Of a stretch of DNA of 64,000 nt, positions 25,274 to 34,387 are shown one piece after another. A model generated the notes under the pieces. That model searched no databases. It was not told where the DNA came from and saw only the letters and a program-made list of their open reading frames with translations. Position 1 is the first letter of the stretch; the number at the start of each line of letters is the position of its first letter. The translations under genes were made by a program, and so were the position numbers. This stretch comes from Fulvivirga imtechensis AK7 (GTDB taxonomy: Bacteria; Bacteroidota; Bacteroidia; Cytophagales; Cyclobacteriaceae), in contig NZ_AMZN01000040.1 in NCBI RefSeq assembly GCF_000331535.1, positions 34,526 to 98,525 on the forward strand. Direction: 5' to 3'.

Positions 25274-26227
25274 ATGCATATTTCCCGAAATACAGCATTT
25301 ATAAAATCAAAGGCCAAAGAGCTGGGCTTTATGTATTGTGGTATTTCCAAAGCTGAATTTCTTACCGAAGAAGCTCCAAAACTTGATGAGTGGTTAAAAA
25401 AAGGATTTCATGGAAAAATGAGCTACATGGAAAACCACTTTGATAAAAGACTAGACCCTACTGAACTGGTGCCCGGAGCGAAATCAGTGGTAACACTTCT
25501 GTACAACTATTTCCCCAAAGAAGATATTGCCGGTAACAACTCCTACAAAATAGCCAAGTATGCTTATGGCAAAGATTACCACTTTGTCATCAAAGAGAAG
25601 CTCAAAGATTTCATGACGGCCATACACACTGAAATAGGGGAAGTGGGAGGAAGGGCATTTGTAGATTCAGCTCCCGTGATGGAGAGAGCGTGGGCTAAAA
25701 AATCCGGTGCAGGATGGATAGGAAAGAACAGCCTCTTACTTAACAAACAGAGCGGGAGCTTCTTTTTCCTGGCCGAGCTGATCATTGATCTGGAACTGGA
25801 GTATGACGGTCCGGTGAAGGATTATTGTGGGTCCTGTACCGCATGCATGGATCACTGCCCCACAGATGCAATTCCTGAGCCTTATGTAGTGGATGGCAGC
25901 AGATGTATCTCCTATCTCACCATTGAGTTAAAAGATGAAATCCCAAATAATTTTAAGGGTCAGTTCGAAAACTGGGCCTTTGGGTGCGACATATGCCAGG
26001 ATGTATGCCCGTGGAACAGATTCTCAAAGCCGCACAATGAGCCCGCCTTTGATCCTCACGAACAACTCAAATCGATGAACAAAAATGATTGGCAGGAAAT
26101 GACCTATGAAGTATTCAATGAGATCTTCAGAAAGTCCGCGGTAAAAAGGACAAAGTATGAGGGGCTCATGAGAAACATTAAATTTATTAGAGAGAATCCA
26201 GTAGCGACCAATTCTAATAATGAGTGA
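25274..26227 (+). CDS. queG: Epoxyqueuosine reductase QueG
   Basis: Carries out the last step of queuosine formation in tRNA, reducing epoxyqueuosine with cobalamin and two [4Fe-4S] clusters. 317 aa. The N-terminal DUF1730 region contains [20 protein letters not shown] and the proton donor region YGKDYHFV. The ferredoxin-like cluster motifs [12 protein letters not shown] (about 188-199) and [11 protein letters not shown] (about 238-248) supply the eight cysteines. The C-terminal HEAT-like part present in some relatives is short here (ends [11 protein letters not shown]), consistent with the shorter Bacteroidota form. Confidence 0.93.
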   Translation: MHISRNTAFIKSKAKELGFMYCGISKAEFLTEEAPKLDEWLKKGFHGKMSYMENHFDKRLDPTELVPGAKSVVTLLYNYFPKEDIAGNNSYKIAKYAYGKDYHFVIKEKLKDFMTAIHTEIGEVGGRAFVDSAPVMERAWAKKSGAGWIGKNSLLLNKQSGSFFFLAELIIDLELEYDGPVKDYCGSCTACMDHCPTDAIPEPYVVDGSRCISYLTIELKDEIPNNFKGQFENWAFGCDICQDVCPWNRFSKPHNEPAFDPHEQLKSMNKNDWQEMTYEVFNEIFRKSAVKRTKYEGLMRNIKFIRENPVATNSNNE

Positions 26228-26334
26228 AGGCGCTTGGGTAACAAGCAGTTGTCAAGATAGTGCAAAAAAGTAAGGCTTAGCTAGGGATGATCGGTTGTTG
26301 GTAATATCTGCTCCGGAAGACTACTCAAAAACGC

Positions 26335-26359
26335 AAAACCCCGCTGGGAACGGGGCTTT
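26335..26359. terminator. Bidirectional terminator hairpin
   Basis: ccccg (26339-26343) pairs with cgggg (26351-26355); aaa/ttt extend the stem beyond one mismatch. On the minus strand it is followed by a T-rich tail (ttttgcgttttt), fitting the end of the small gene at 26384; on the plus strand ctttaataaatttttt follows, so it may also stop readthrough from queG. Confidence 0.7.
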
Positions 26360-26383
26360 AATAAATTTTTTAATAATTTAACA

Positions 26384-26569
26384 TTAACTCATTACAAAAC
26401 ATCTTTGTAAAACCTTCTCATGTTGGTCATGAAATTGGGCGTAGCACCAGTTCTTTAATTCTCGAACCTCGTCTGCTATCAACGTCTTGATAGCCTTTCT
26501 CAGCTCTTTCTCGAAGAGCTTCGGATCAAAACTTACTTTCGTAAGAATTGTCTTAACGTATTCTAACAT
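26384..26569 (-). CDS. Conserved 61-aa protein of unknown function
   Basis: A small basic/acidic helical protein (LEYVKTILTKVSFDPKLFEK, then a stretch with ELRKAIKTL and ELKNWCYAQF). I recall similar short proteins in other Cytophagales, but no function is known. It has no signal peptide or membrane segment. Support for being real: coding-like composition, its own terminator hairpin just downstream, isolated position in a gap between queG and batD, and no competing ORF. The predicted two-helix shape with a Trp-Cys pair near the end is its only notable trait. Confidence 0.65.
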   Translation of the reverse strand: MLEYVKTILTKVSFDPKLFEKELRKAIKTLIADEVRELKNWCYAQFHDQHEKVLQRCFVMS

Positions 26570-26667
26570 AAGCAGTTAAAAGTTTTTTAAATTTCGCGCT
26601 TTTTATGTTTATCACATTCTTACACCTTTAATATACAAATAAGTTCCTTCATTTTAAAAGATTGACA

Positions 26668-26675
26668 TAAATTTG
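26668..26675 (+). promoter_or_regulatory. Candidate -7 element for batD
   Basis: TAAATTTG is an exact TAnnTTTG match, 34 bases before the preferred ATG of batD at 26710 and 22 before the alternative TTG at 26698. Confidence 0.45.
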
Positions 26676-26709
26676 TACGTTAAAGAGAGGATAAGGTTTG
26701 ACAAAAGCT

Positions 26710-28170
26710 ATGGGTTTGATATACAGAAGATTAAGAATTTTATTGTTGATCCTGGTTTCGACTTTTGGAGTAAAGCTGGCCTATGCACAGGAAATTAGTA
26801 TCGCCTTAGGGCCGAATGAAATAGGTGAAAACCAGGTCTGGACCATAACCATTACCGCTTCTAATGAGCGGCTGAAAAACTATGGTGATTTTCCTGAAAT
26901 AGACGGTTTTCAGATGCGAGGGACTTCCTCCTCGTCCAGCACACAGATTATCAATGGGCAGATATCTTCGTCACAAAGTGTGACTATGTCGTATATCCCC
27001 ACCAGGCAGGGTACCTTTACCCTTAAGCCTTTCGAAATAGAGGTAAACGATAAAACCCTGAGCTCACCAGGCAAAACAATTAAGGTTGGCCCTCCGGTTC
27101 AACGCCAGCAGAGAGATCCCTTCAAGAGCTTTTTTGACAATGACCCTGCTGATAATTTCTTTGGTCGTAACAAAGACACCGAATTTATTGATATCGAAGA
27201 AGATGCTTTTCTGGCTGTAACCACTGATAAAAAGGAAGTATATGTGGGGGAGGGCATTACAACCACACTATCATTTTATGTATCAGATAACAACCGGGCG
27301 CCACTACAATTTCATAACCTGGGAAAACAACTGTCAGATATCCTGAAAGACATACGTCCTGAAAACGCCTGGGAAGAAAACTTCAACATTGAAAACATCA
27401 ACGGAGAGCCCATCAACATCAATGGTGAACGGTATACACAATACAAGATCTATCAGGCAGTATTTTACCCCTTAAACAGTGAGAACATTACTTTTCCGTC
27501 TGTAGGACTGGAGATGATCAAATATAAGGTAGCAAAAAATCCTTCGTTTTTTGGACAGAATAGAAAAGAGGATTTCAAAAAATTCTATAGCAAAGCAAAA
27601 ACGGTAAAGGTTAAACCTCTGCCTCCACACCCGCTCAAAGACCTGGTAGCTGTCGGAGACTACCGCCTGGATGAAAGGATTAATACCACCTATCTTGAAA
27701 CAGGACAGAGTTTTACCTATGAATTTAACATCTATGGCGAAGGGAATATTTCTTCCGTAAGCAAGCCTCAGGTAGACGGGGGTGAGGAATTTGATTTTTA
27801 TGCTCCCAACGTCAAACAGAACATCAACCGCAAGAATAACTTTGTAACAGGATCAAAATCCTTCAGCTATTTTGGTATCCCGAAAGAGCCGGGTCGATAC
27901 GAATTTAAGGACTATTTTCAATGGATATTTTTCAACCCTAAAACTGCGCGCTATGATACGCTGATGTCCAAAGAAATAGTAGAAGTAAGCGGAGAAAGCC
28001 GAAAGAATGTTGCCATACAATCAAATGACCTGGGTTCCTTTTACGACAGGATATCGTACGAAGACAACAAATTACGCAAAACGGATAGTTTTGAATGGAT
28101 CAAAATCTTTGCCAACATCTTAATTTTGGCTATGTTAGCAACGACTGCGGTCATTATTTTCAAGAAGTAA
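26710..28170 (+). CDS. batD: BatD family protein (oxygen tolerance)
   Basis: A 486-aa membrane-anchored periplasmic protein. I chose the ATG at 26710 because it begins the signal peptide cleanly (MGLIYRRLRILLLILVSTFG, cleaved near AYAQ); an in-frame TTG lies 12 bases upstream. Beta-sandwich BatD repeats follow (ISIALGPNEIGENQVW; GFQMRGTSSSSSTQIINGQI; VYVGEGITTTLSFYVSDN). A C-terminal membrane helix (FANILILAMLATTAVIIF) is present. In Bacteroides, Bat proteins support aerotolerance and act with MoxR AAA+ and VWA proteins. Those partners (batA/B/C, moxR) are not here, so this copy is separate from a bat operon. It is 21 bp upstream of aroC. Confidence 0.85.
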   Translation: MGLIYRRLRILLLILVSTFGVKLAYAQEISIALGPNEIGENQVWTITITASNERLKNYGDFPEIDGFQMRGTSSSSSTQIINGQISSSQSVTMSYIPTRQGTFTLKPFEIEVNDKTLSSPGKTIKVGPPVQRQQRDPFKSFFDNDPADNFFGRNKDTEFIDIEEDAFLAVTTDKKEVYVGEGITTTLSFYVSDNNRAPLQFHNLGKQLSDILKDIRPENAWEENFNIENINGEPININGERYTQYKIYQAVFYPLNSENITFPSVGLEMIKYKVAKNPSFFGQNRKEDFKKFYSKAKTVKVKPLPPHPLKDLVAVGDYRLDERINTTYLETGQSFTYEFNIYGEGNISSVSKPQVDGGEEFDFYAPNVKQNINRKNNFVTGSKSFSYFGIPKEPGRYEFKDYFQWIFFNPKTARYDTLMSKEIVEVSGESRKNVAIQSNDLGSFYDRISYEDNKLRKTDSFEWIKIFANILILAMLATTAVIIFKK

Positions 28171-28191
28171 CCTACCATCATATAAAATACA

Positions 28192-29271
28192 TTGGGAAAT
28201 TCTTACGGCACATTATTTAAAATATCCACTTTTGGTGAATCTCACGGCAAAGCCCTGGGTGTGGTGATCGATGGCTGCCCTGCGGGCCTTGATATTGATG
28301 AAAGCTTCATTCAGCAGGAACTGGACAGAAGAAAGCCAGGGCAGTCTAAAATAACCACGCAACGTAGTGAGGATGATATTTTTGAGATTCTTTCAGGAGT
28401 ATTTGAAGGAAAAGCTACAGGCACACCTATATGCCTGGTGATCCATAATAAAGATCAAAAAAGTAAGGATTACTCCCATATTGCCGATAAGTACCGCCCG
28501 TCGCATGCAGACTATACTTACGATGTGAAATATGGTATTCGCGATTATCGTGGTGGTGGCCGAAGTAGTGCGAGAGAAACAGCCGCCCGTGTGGCAGCGG
28601 GAGCCATAGCAAAAAGTTTCCTGGCTACCAAAGGTATAAAAATATCTGCTTACGTATCACAGGTGGGTGATATCATAGCCCCGGACTATCCGTCTCTGGA
28701 CCTTTCACAGACAGAAAGCAATATCGTCAGGTGCCCTGATGAGCAAGCGGCCAATCAAATGATCGAGCTGATCGATAGCATCAGAAAAAACAGAGACACC
28801 ATAGGAGGAATTGTTAGCTGCGTAGCTACAGGAGTGCCTGCCGGACTTGGCGAACCAGTATTCGACAAGCTTCATGCCGAATTAGGCAAAGCGATGCTTA
28901 GCATCAATGCTGTGAAGGGCTTCGAATATGGCAGTGGTTTCGAAGGGGTGAAAATGAAAGGCTCTGAACATAATGATGCTTTTTACCAGGAGGAAGATAA
29001 GGTAAAAACCAAAACCAACTATTCCGGAGGCATCCAGGGAGGTATTTCAAATGGCCAAGATATTTATTTTAAGGTAGCCTTTAAACCGGTTGCCACTATT
29101 ATGCAAGATCAGGAAAGTATCGACAGCCAGGGAAACCCCGCTACTGTAAGTGGAAAAGGCCGCCACGACCCCTGTGTAGTGCCAAGGGCAGTACCAATAG
29201 TGGAAGCAATGGCAGCACTTGTACTGGCCGATTTTTATTTGATTAACCAAACCACTAAATTGCGCGACTAA
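28192..29271 (+). CDS. aroC: Chorismate synthase
   Basis: Last step of the shikimate pathway: converts EPSP to chorismate using reduced FMN. 359 aa, normal. I keep the TTG start at 28192 because the universally conserved N-terminus ([18 protein letters not shown]) begins immediately after it and no ATG lies nearby. Signature stretches are [37 protein letters not shown] (about 122-140) and the C-terminal [20 protein letters not shown] (about 323-342) with the FMN-binding residues. It follows batD closely; other aro genes are absent. Confidence 0.96.
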   Translation: MGNSYGTLFKISTFGESHGKALGVVIDGCPAGLDIDESFIQQELDRRKPGQSKITTQRSEDDIFEILSGVFEGKATGTPICLVIHNKDQKSKDYSHIADKYRPSHADYTYDVKYGIRDYRGGGRSSARETAARVAAGAIAKSFLATKGIKISAYVSQVGDIIAPDYPSLDLSQTESNIVRCPDEQAANQMIELIDSIRKNRDTIGGIVSCVATGVPAGLGEPVFDKLHAELGKAMLSINAVKGFEYGSGFEGVKMKGSEHNDAFYQEEDKVKTKTNYSGGIQGGISNGQDIYFKVAFKPVATIMQDQESIDSQGNPATVSGKGRHDPCVVPRAVPIVEAMAALVLADFYLINQTTKLRD

Positions 29272-29285
29272 TTTTTACGCTACCT

Positions 29286-30707
29286 ATGAAGAAATTACCT
29301 CTGCACGTTAAAATAATTATAGGATTAGTAGCCGGTATCATCTGGGCTTTTATCTCCAGCTCATTGGGCTGGAATGAATTTACCATTAACTGGATCGATC
29401 CGTTCGGCACTATTTTTATTCGCCTGTTGAAGTTTATAGCCGTGCCATTGGTATTGTTTTCTATTATCAGCGGAGTCTCCGGATTAAGTGATATCTCCAA
29501 ACTGGGCAGGCTTGGAGCCAAAACATTGGGCTTATACCTGATCACCACTGTGATAGCTGTAGGAATGGGATTGTTACTGGTAAATATTATCAAACCAGGA
29601 ACATTTCTGGAGGAAAATCAGCGAGTAAAAAACAGAATATCATACGAACGCTGGGTTCAGCAAACCCCGGGTGTACCCGAACCAAAAGATGGAAGACATT
29701 TTCTAACTGACCCGGAATTCAGATCGCAAGTTGAAGAGGCTACAACAGGAGATGAACTCGCTGCGATTGATAAAAAGAACGCCAATGTGGCCGAAAAGAT
29801 GGAAAGCGCAAAAAAAACGCAGCAATCCAGCCCGTTGCAGTTTCTTGTAGAAATGGTACCCGAAAATATTGTGTTGGCAATATCTGACAATGGTTTGATG
29901 CTGCAGGTTATCTTTTTTGCTATTTTCTTCGGCATTACATTAGCATTGATACCCGGAGACAAGGCTAAGCCGGTAATTGATTTTGTAAATGGCACTAATG
30001 AGGTATTCTTAAAAATGGTGGATATCGTGATGCGTGCTGCTCCATTCTTTGTTTTTGCACTACTGGCGGGCGTAATTGCTAAAATGGCTGATACTCCGGC
30101 AGAGGTATTTGAGATATTCAAAGGACTGGGCTCATATTCCGTTACGCTACTGATAGGGCTGTTTTTTATGATCTTTGTTTTCTATCCACTTATTGCAACT
30201 GCCTTTGTAAAGAAACTCAGCTATAAGGAGTTCTTCAAGAACATCAGCCCGGCACAATTCCTGGCGTTCTCAACCAGCTCCAGTGCAGCTACGCTTCCTG
30301 TTACCATGGAGTGTGTCGAAGATAATATGGGTGTTTCAAAAAGTATAAGCAGCTTCGTACTTCCTGTGGGCGCCACTGTAAATATGGATGGCACCAGCCT
30401 ATATCAGGCGGTGGCAGTAGTATTTATGGCGCAACTCCATATGATAGACCTTACCGTTGGCCAGCAACTTACTATTGTGCTTACTGCCACATTGGCCTCA
30501 ATAGGCTCTGCAGCAGTGCCAAGCGCCGGGCTTGTAATGATGATCATCGTGTTGCAATCGGTAGGCCTTAATCCGGCCTGGATAGCTATTATTTTCCCGG
30601 TAGACAGAATATTAGATATGTGCAGAACAGTGGTGAATGTAACCGGTGATGCAACGGTATCTACTCTTATTGCCAAGTCTGAAGGCGAACTACCAAAGTA
30701 CAGTTAA
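29286..30707 (+). CDS. Dicarboxylate/amino acid:cation symporter (DAACS family)
   Basis: A 473-aa inner-membrane symporter for dicarboxylates or acidic amino acids driven by H+ or Na+. The family hairpin motif is FSTSSSAATLPVTMECVE (about 336-353), with the binding segment LPVGATVNMDGTSLYQ (about 362-377) and the later NVTGDATVSTLIA. It differs from standard members (about 420-430 aa) by a charged hydrophilic insert of about 70 residues at 100-175 (ENQRVKNRISYERW to SAKKTQQSS) between the third and fourth helices. Substrate cannot be decided. A gggga/tcccc hairpin (30721-30736) lies after the stop. Confidence 0.9.
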   Translation: MKKLPLHVKIIIGLVAGIIWAFISSSLGWNEFTINWIDPFGTIFIRLLKFIAVPLVLFSIISGVSGLSDISKLGRLGAKTLGLYLITTVIAVGMGLLLVNIIKPGTFLEENQRVKNRISYERWVQQTPGVPEPKDGRHFLTDPEFRSQVEEATTGDELAAIDKKNANVAEKMESAKKTQQSSPLQFLVEMVPENIVLAISDNGLMLQVIFFAIFFGITLALIPGDKAKPVIDFVNGTNEVFLKMVDIVMRAAPFFVFALLAGVIAKMADTPAEVFEIFKGLGSYSVTLLIGLFFMIFVFYPLIATAFVKKLSYKEFFKNISPAQFLAFSTSSSAATLPVTMECVEDNMGVSKSISSFVLPVGATVNMDGTSLYQAVAVVFMAQLHMIDLTVGQQLTIVLTATLASIGSAAVPSAGLVMMIIVLQSVGLNPAWIAIIFPVDRILDMCRTVVNVTGDATVSTLIAKSEGELPKYS

Positions 30708-30757
30708 CGTTACAATATCCGGGGACGGTGATCCCCCTGGAAAAAAGAAAATTTGAT

Positions 30758-31339
30758 ATGAACAGTAACAACACAAAAAGAGCCGTACACCTATACCTCG
30801 AGTCAAATCCAAACCCAAACTCATTAAAATTTGTGGCTAACTATATGCTGCTACCTGAAGGGATGAGCTATGATTTTCCTGATAGAACATCAGCAAAAGA
30901 TGCACCTTTGGCAGAAGCGCTTTTCGAATTTGAGTTTGTTGACAGGGTATTCTATATGAGCAACTTCATCACCGTTACTAAAAAAGGTGATGTTGAGTGG
31001 GTGGAGATCAAGGATAAAATAAAAGAGCATATACAGAAATACCTGGAATCAGGCAAACCAATCATCAACGAAATAAACAAAGAAGAGCTTTTCGATGAGA
31101 ATGATTCCGAGACGGTGAAGAAGATCAAAGGTATTCTGGATGAATATATAAGGCCTGCCGTAGAGCAGGATGGTGGAGCCATTGCTTTTCATTCATACCA
31201 TGAAGGAGTTGTAAAAGTATTGCTACAGGGGTCCTGCAGTGGCTGTCCCTCTTCAACTGTTACGCTCAAAGCGGGAATCGAGAACTTACTCAAGCGCATG
31301 CTGCCGGAAGTACAGGCAGTAGAAGCTGAGGGCGTTTGA
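30758..31339 (+). CDS. NifU-like Fe-S cluster scaffold (Nfu)
   Basis: A 193-aa Fe-S carrier. The N-terminal Nfu_N domain (VHLYLESNPNPNSLKFVANY, about 9-28) precedes a C-terminal NifU domain with the cluster-binding CSGC in LLQGSCSGCPSSTVTLKAGI (about 151-170). I selected the ATG at 30758 over an in-frame GTG at 30728, because relatives start a few residues before the SNPNPNSLKF motif and the GTG would add residues with no counterpart. It probably transfers 4Fe-4S clusters to client enzymes; QueG nearby is one possible client, but that is only inference. Confidence 0.92.
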   Translation: MNSNNTKRAVHLYLESNPNPNSLKFVANYMLLPEGMSYDFPDRTSAKDAPLAEALFEFEFVDRVFYMSNFITVTKKGDVEWVEIKDKIKEHIQKYLESGKPIINEINKEELFDENDSETVKKIKGILDEYIRPAVEQDGGAIAFHSYHEGVVKVLLQGSCSGCPSSTVTLKAGIENLLKRMLPEVQAVEAEGV

Positions 31340-31803
31340 TAGTAATGACTATAGGCCAGGCGTTGGAGACCTGAGAAGTCAAAAGTTTGGCCTGCTTTAC
31401 ATCTCACCCATAAAGGCTGAATACTTACTCAACAGAATCCTCTTCTCTCAAAGGCTCTGCGAAAATTCCAGGATGACGTGGTAGTTTGCGATCTCTGTTT
31501 CCTTTGTTTCTCCCGTGGTTAATGATAACGTAATGTCATTAGTCACAAAAATCAACTAAAAAGTTGTTGGTTACCTCGAGATGGCATCCTCCAGGAATAA
31601 GCATTCCTCATAAGCTATGGCAATCCAAAGAAGTGTATTTTTTCTTCGCCATGTTTACCGGCATTTTGGCTGATATTTTAAATGCCACTTTAAAAAAACT
31701 TCGGGAATTCGTGTTTAATTGCAATTATTTGCAGTTCCACCTACATTATACGCTTAAAAATTATTAGATTACGATCTGTTTTTCTATAAAAATATAATAG
31801 TAA
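31340..31803. other. Gene-free stretch containing a dispersed repeat copy
   Basis: No ORF with coding character on either strand; the short open frame on the plus strand at 31564-31767 overlaps the repeat and looks random. The only structure is the dispersed repeat at 31517-31582, plus a ggcca/tggcc pair near 31353-31388. The last 60 bases before the GAF-PAS gene are AT-rich and may hold its promoter, but no TAnnTTTG match was found. Confidence 0.6.
31517..31582. repeat. Dispersed repeat, copy 1 of 2
   Basis: About 66 bp, closely matched by 52027-52090. Both contain an aatga...tcatt pair, a caact/agttg hairpin and end in gttgttggytrcctygagat (y=c/t, r=a/g). The copies differ at about ten positions, including small indels. 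Confidence 0.8.
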
Positions 31804-33972
31804 ATGCAAGGCACCGGACAGATTTCAGAAGAGCAATTACAACCATTTCATAATAAAGTACATAAGGAAGCCGATGGGATCATCAGGTATTTCATGATTG
31901 GCTACTTTATTTTGGGATTATTCCTATCAATATTCTACTCCTCCTGGGGGTTTGGTATAGTCATGGGGGGAGCAAGTCTCGGCCTCTACTACCTCGGAAG
32001 AACACTTATTCCTGGTAAACTGCTGTTCAGAATGCTGATCAGTTTTCTGTTCTGGAATTTTACCGTACAGTTTATCATACAAATGCATGGCATGTATGAG
32101 ATGCACTTCTTCTATTTTGTATCTCTAACTGTGCTACTTTTCTATGAAGACTGGCGAGTGCTCCTACCAGCCATCATTTACGCAATTATCACTTTCTTAC
32201 TTCTTTTCTACTTCCAACTAGGTGGCTCGGAACTGGATGGATACCTGGAAAATGTACCTCCGTTAAGCTATAGGAATGTTGTTATTCATTTGGGTATACT
32301 AATGATATATGCAGGCCTTTGCATGCTCTGGGCTCAACTGCAAAAAGGGCAAACAAGAGAATCCGGTATCAGCTATCTGAATATGCAAGAGCAGCTTAAG
32401 CTCATGGATACCAACATCAATTTTGCCAACAGTATTAGCCAGGGCAACCTCGTTGCTGCCTATAATGCAGATAAACCAGATAAGCTTGGAGAGTCTCTTA
32501 TGAACATGAGGGATAGCCTTGTAGAGGCAGCAGAACGAGAAGCTAAGGAAAAATTTGTAAACGTGGGTTTAGCGTCAATCGGTGAAATCCTCAGAAACAA
32601 CTCCGACAATTTGGATAAGCTATGCGATCAGGTCATTGAAAAGCTGGTGGGTTATATGAAGGCCAATCAAGGTGGTATATTTATAATAAATGAAGATGAA
32701 AGCACCGATGAGAAGTACCTGGAGCTAATGGCCTGTCGGGCTTATGAAAGAAAAAAATACCTGGAGAAACGAATAGAGTTAGGGCAGGGGCTGGTAGGTC
32801 AGTCGGCCATTGAAAAAGAGACCATCTATATGCTGGATGTACCTGAAGGCTATATCCACATCACCTCAGGCCTGGGACTGGCAAATCCGAACAGTTTGCT
32901 AATAGTTCCCCTCAAGTCGAATGAAGAAGTGGTAGGGGTCATAGAAATGGCCTCCTTTGAAGAATTTAGCCAGACAGACATCGAATTTCTTGAGAAAGTA
33001 GGAGAAAGTATCGCCTCCACAGTAATTAGTGTAAAAACCAACCAAACTACAAAAGAACTCCTGGAACAGTCGCGACAAATGACAGAAGAAATGCAGGCTC
33101 AGGAAGAAGAGATGCGGCAAAATATGGAGGAGATGCAGGCCACCCAGGAGGAAATGGCCAGAACTCAGAAGGAACTTACCGACAAAGAAGCTAACCTGAA
33201 TGCGCTGATCAACAATACATCAGACTCCATTATAACCATGGACCGGAATTATAAAATTGTCATCATGAATGATGTTCAGAAAGAAAGGTATCGTGGCACC
33301 CAGTATGAAGGTATGCAAGAGGGCGCAAATGCTGTGGAAATGCTCGGTAGCGTGAGAGATGAGTGGAAAGGCTATTACGATCGGGCTTTGGCAGGAGAAA
33401 GGCTCGATTTCACGATAAAAAGCTCGGTACGTGGAGAGGACACCTGGAGGGAATATTCTATTCATCCAATAAAAGACAAAGCCGGCAGTATTGTTGGTGT
33501 TTCAGTGTTCTCCAGAGATGCTACTGAGAAGAAAAAGATGGAGATCGCCCTGAAAGAGAAGGGTTTTGTTCTGGATGCTATGATCAACAGTTCTACTGAC
33601 ACCTATTTTGCAATCGATACCCAATACCGGGTATTGGTAGCCAACAAGGTGATCCAACAAAGATATAAGGATCAGAATATTTCGTTGAAACCAGGAGAAT
33701 ATATACTGGACAAGCTTGATAAAAAGACCCGGGATCTATGGAAGAAAAGGTATGACAGAGCTCTGGCAGGAGAAAGCTTTGCAATAGAAGAGGACCGTGA
33801 AGTATCCGGTAAGAGCATAGCGCTGAAAGTATTTTGTGATCCGATAAAAAATGATGCAGGCGATATTATAGGTACTTCAATAATATCCAGAGATGTAACA
33901 GAGCGTAAAGAAGCCATGGAGAAAGTGGAACAACTAACTGCTGAAATAGTCAAACTAAAGGGTAAACGTTAA
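31804..33972 (+). CDS. Membrane sensor with GAF and two PAS domains, no kinase or other output domain
   Basis: A 722-aa protein. Roughly six N-terminal membrane helices (about 25-185) are followed by a HAMP-like linker (NINFANSISQGNLVAAYNAD), a GAF domain (about 250-410), a glutamate/methionine-rich coiled coil (about 415-465) and two PAS domains (about 467-590 and 590-705), the latter ending in DATEKKKM and DVTERKEAM. It then stops at a short helix. There is no HisKA, HATPase, GGDEF, EAL or methyl-accepting region. The GAF plus coiled coil is homologous to the C-terminus of the propeller sensor (GQGLVGQ / GMGLVGE; VPEGYIHITSGLGLANPNS / LPPGYLNITSGLGNSSPSS). Ligand and partner are unknown. 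Confidence 0.85.
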   Translation: MQGTGQISEEQLQPFHNKVHKEADGIIRYFMIGYFILGLFLSIFYSSWGFGIVMGGASLGLYYLGRTLIPGKLLFRMLISFLFWNFTVQFIIQMHGMYEMHFFYFVSLTVLLFYEDWRVLLPAIIYAIITFLLLFYFQLGGSELDGYLENVPPLSYRNVVIHLGILMIYAGLCMLWAQLQKGQTRESGISYLNMQEQLKLMDTNINFANSISQGNLVAAYNADKPDKLGESLMNMRDSLVEAAEREAKEKFVNVGLASIGEILRNNSDNLDKLCDQVIEKLVGYMKANQGGIFIINEDESTDEKYLELMACRAYERKKYLEKRIELGQGLVGQSAIEKETIYMLDVPEGYIHITSGLGLANPNSLLIVPLKSNEEVVGVIEMASFEEFSQTDIEFLEKVGESIASTVISVKTNQTTKELLEQSRQMTEEMQAQEEEMRQNMEEMQATQEEMARTQKELTDKEANLNALINNTSDSIITMDRNYKIVIMNDVQKERYRGTQYEGMQEGANAVEMLGSVRDEWKGYYDRALAGERLDFTIKSSVRGEDTWREYSIHPIKDKAGSIVGVSVFSRDATEKKKMEIALKEKGFVLDAMINSSTDTYFAIDTQYRVLVANKVIQQRYKDQNISLKPGEYILDKLDKKTRDLWKKRYDRALAGESFAIEEDREVSGKSIALKVFCDPIKNDAGDIIGTSIISRDVTERKEAMEKVEQLTAEIVKLKGKR

Positions 33973-34003
33973 GTAGTGTTTGTAAAAAAACTCTATGTGG
34001 TTT

Positions 34004-34124
34004 TAAGAAAACGTTAAGATCAAGGCTTGCGAAGCGCCAAAAAGCGGAGTCCCGCACAGTTGTTACAGTTGTCGGGGATGAGCATTTTTGGGACGAGCAT
34101 AACGCAGACATTGGCGTTTTCTTA
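34004..34124. repeat. Palindromic segment with 10-bp ends
   Basis: taagaaaacg (34004-34013) and cgttttctta (34115-34124) are exact complements; gtcccg and cgggga pair within. No second copy was recognised in the window. Confidence 0.4.
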
Positions 34125-34136
34125 GAGACACTAAGT

Positions 34137-34387
34137 AACGTGAGTTCGATATAGTAGAACCGATTAAATTGTATTCGTATCCTAAAATACCCTAAAAACC
34201 TCCTTTAAAGTCATTCTGCCTGTCCCGAACTTGCTTAACTTGCTTCGGGGAGGCACGAAGAATCTTACTAAGTTCAAGGATACTGCCAGCAACTTAGGAA
34301 GATCCTTCTCCCGAAAGCCTTAAAGCCTTCGGGATAGGATGACCACCTTTTTTTAAGGTTTTAAGCATTTTATATCGAACTCACGTT
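34137..34387. mobile_element. MITE-like element, copy A (17-bp perfect terminal inverted repeats)
   Basis: Ends 34137-34153 and 34371-34387 are exact reverse complements (aacgtgagttcgatata). The tetranucleotide aagt occurs directly outside each end, a possible target duplication. The interior has a gtcat...gatgac pair and the block gaggcacgaagaa-t-cttactaag. It shares ends, interior block and order with 45861-46048. Copy A carries two additional small hairpins missing from copy B. No coding capacity. Confidence 0.65.
34221..34250. repeat. Hairpin repeat inside MITE-like copy A
   Basis: About 30 bases with tcccgaa/ttcgggg arms; nearly identical (two base changes) to the hairpin at 36216-36246 between susC and susD, and absent from the same place in copy B. 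Confidence 0.7.

Noticed and set aside
26698..26709. TTG start for batD
   Set aside because: The ATG at 26710 gives a cleaner signal peptide; the TTG adds only four residues (reading MTKA) and cannot be excluded.
31564..31767. 67-codon plus-strand frame
   Set aside because: It begins inside the dispersed repeat and has no coding character.
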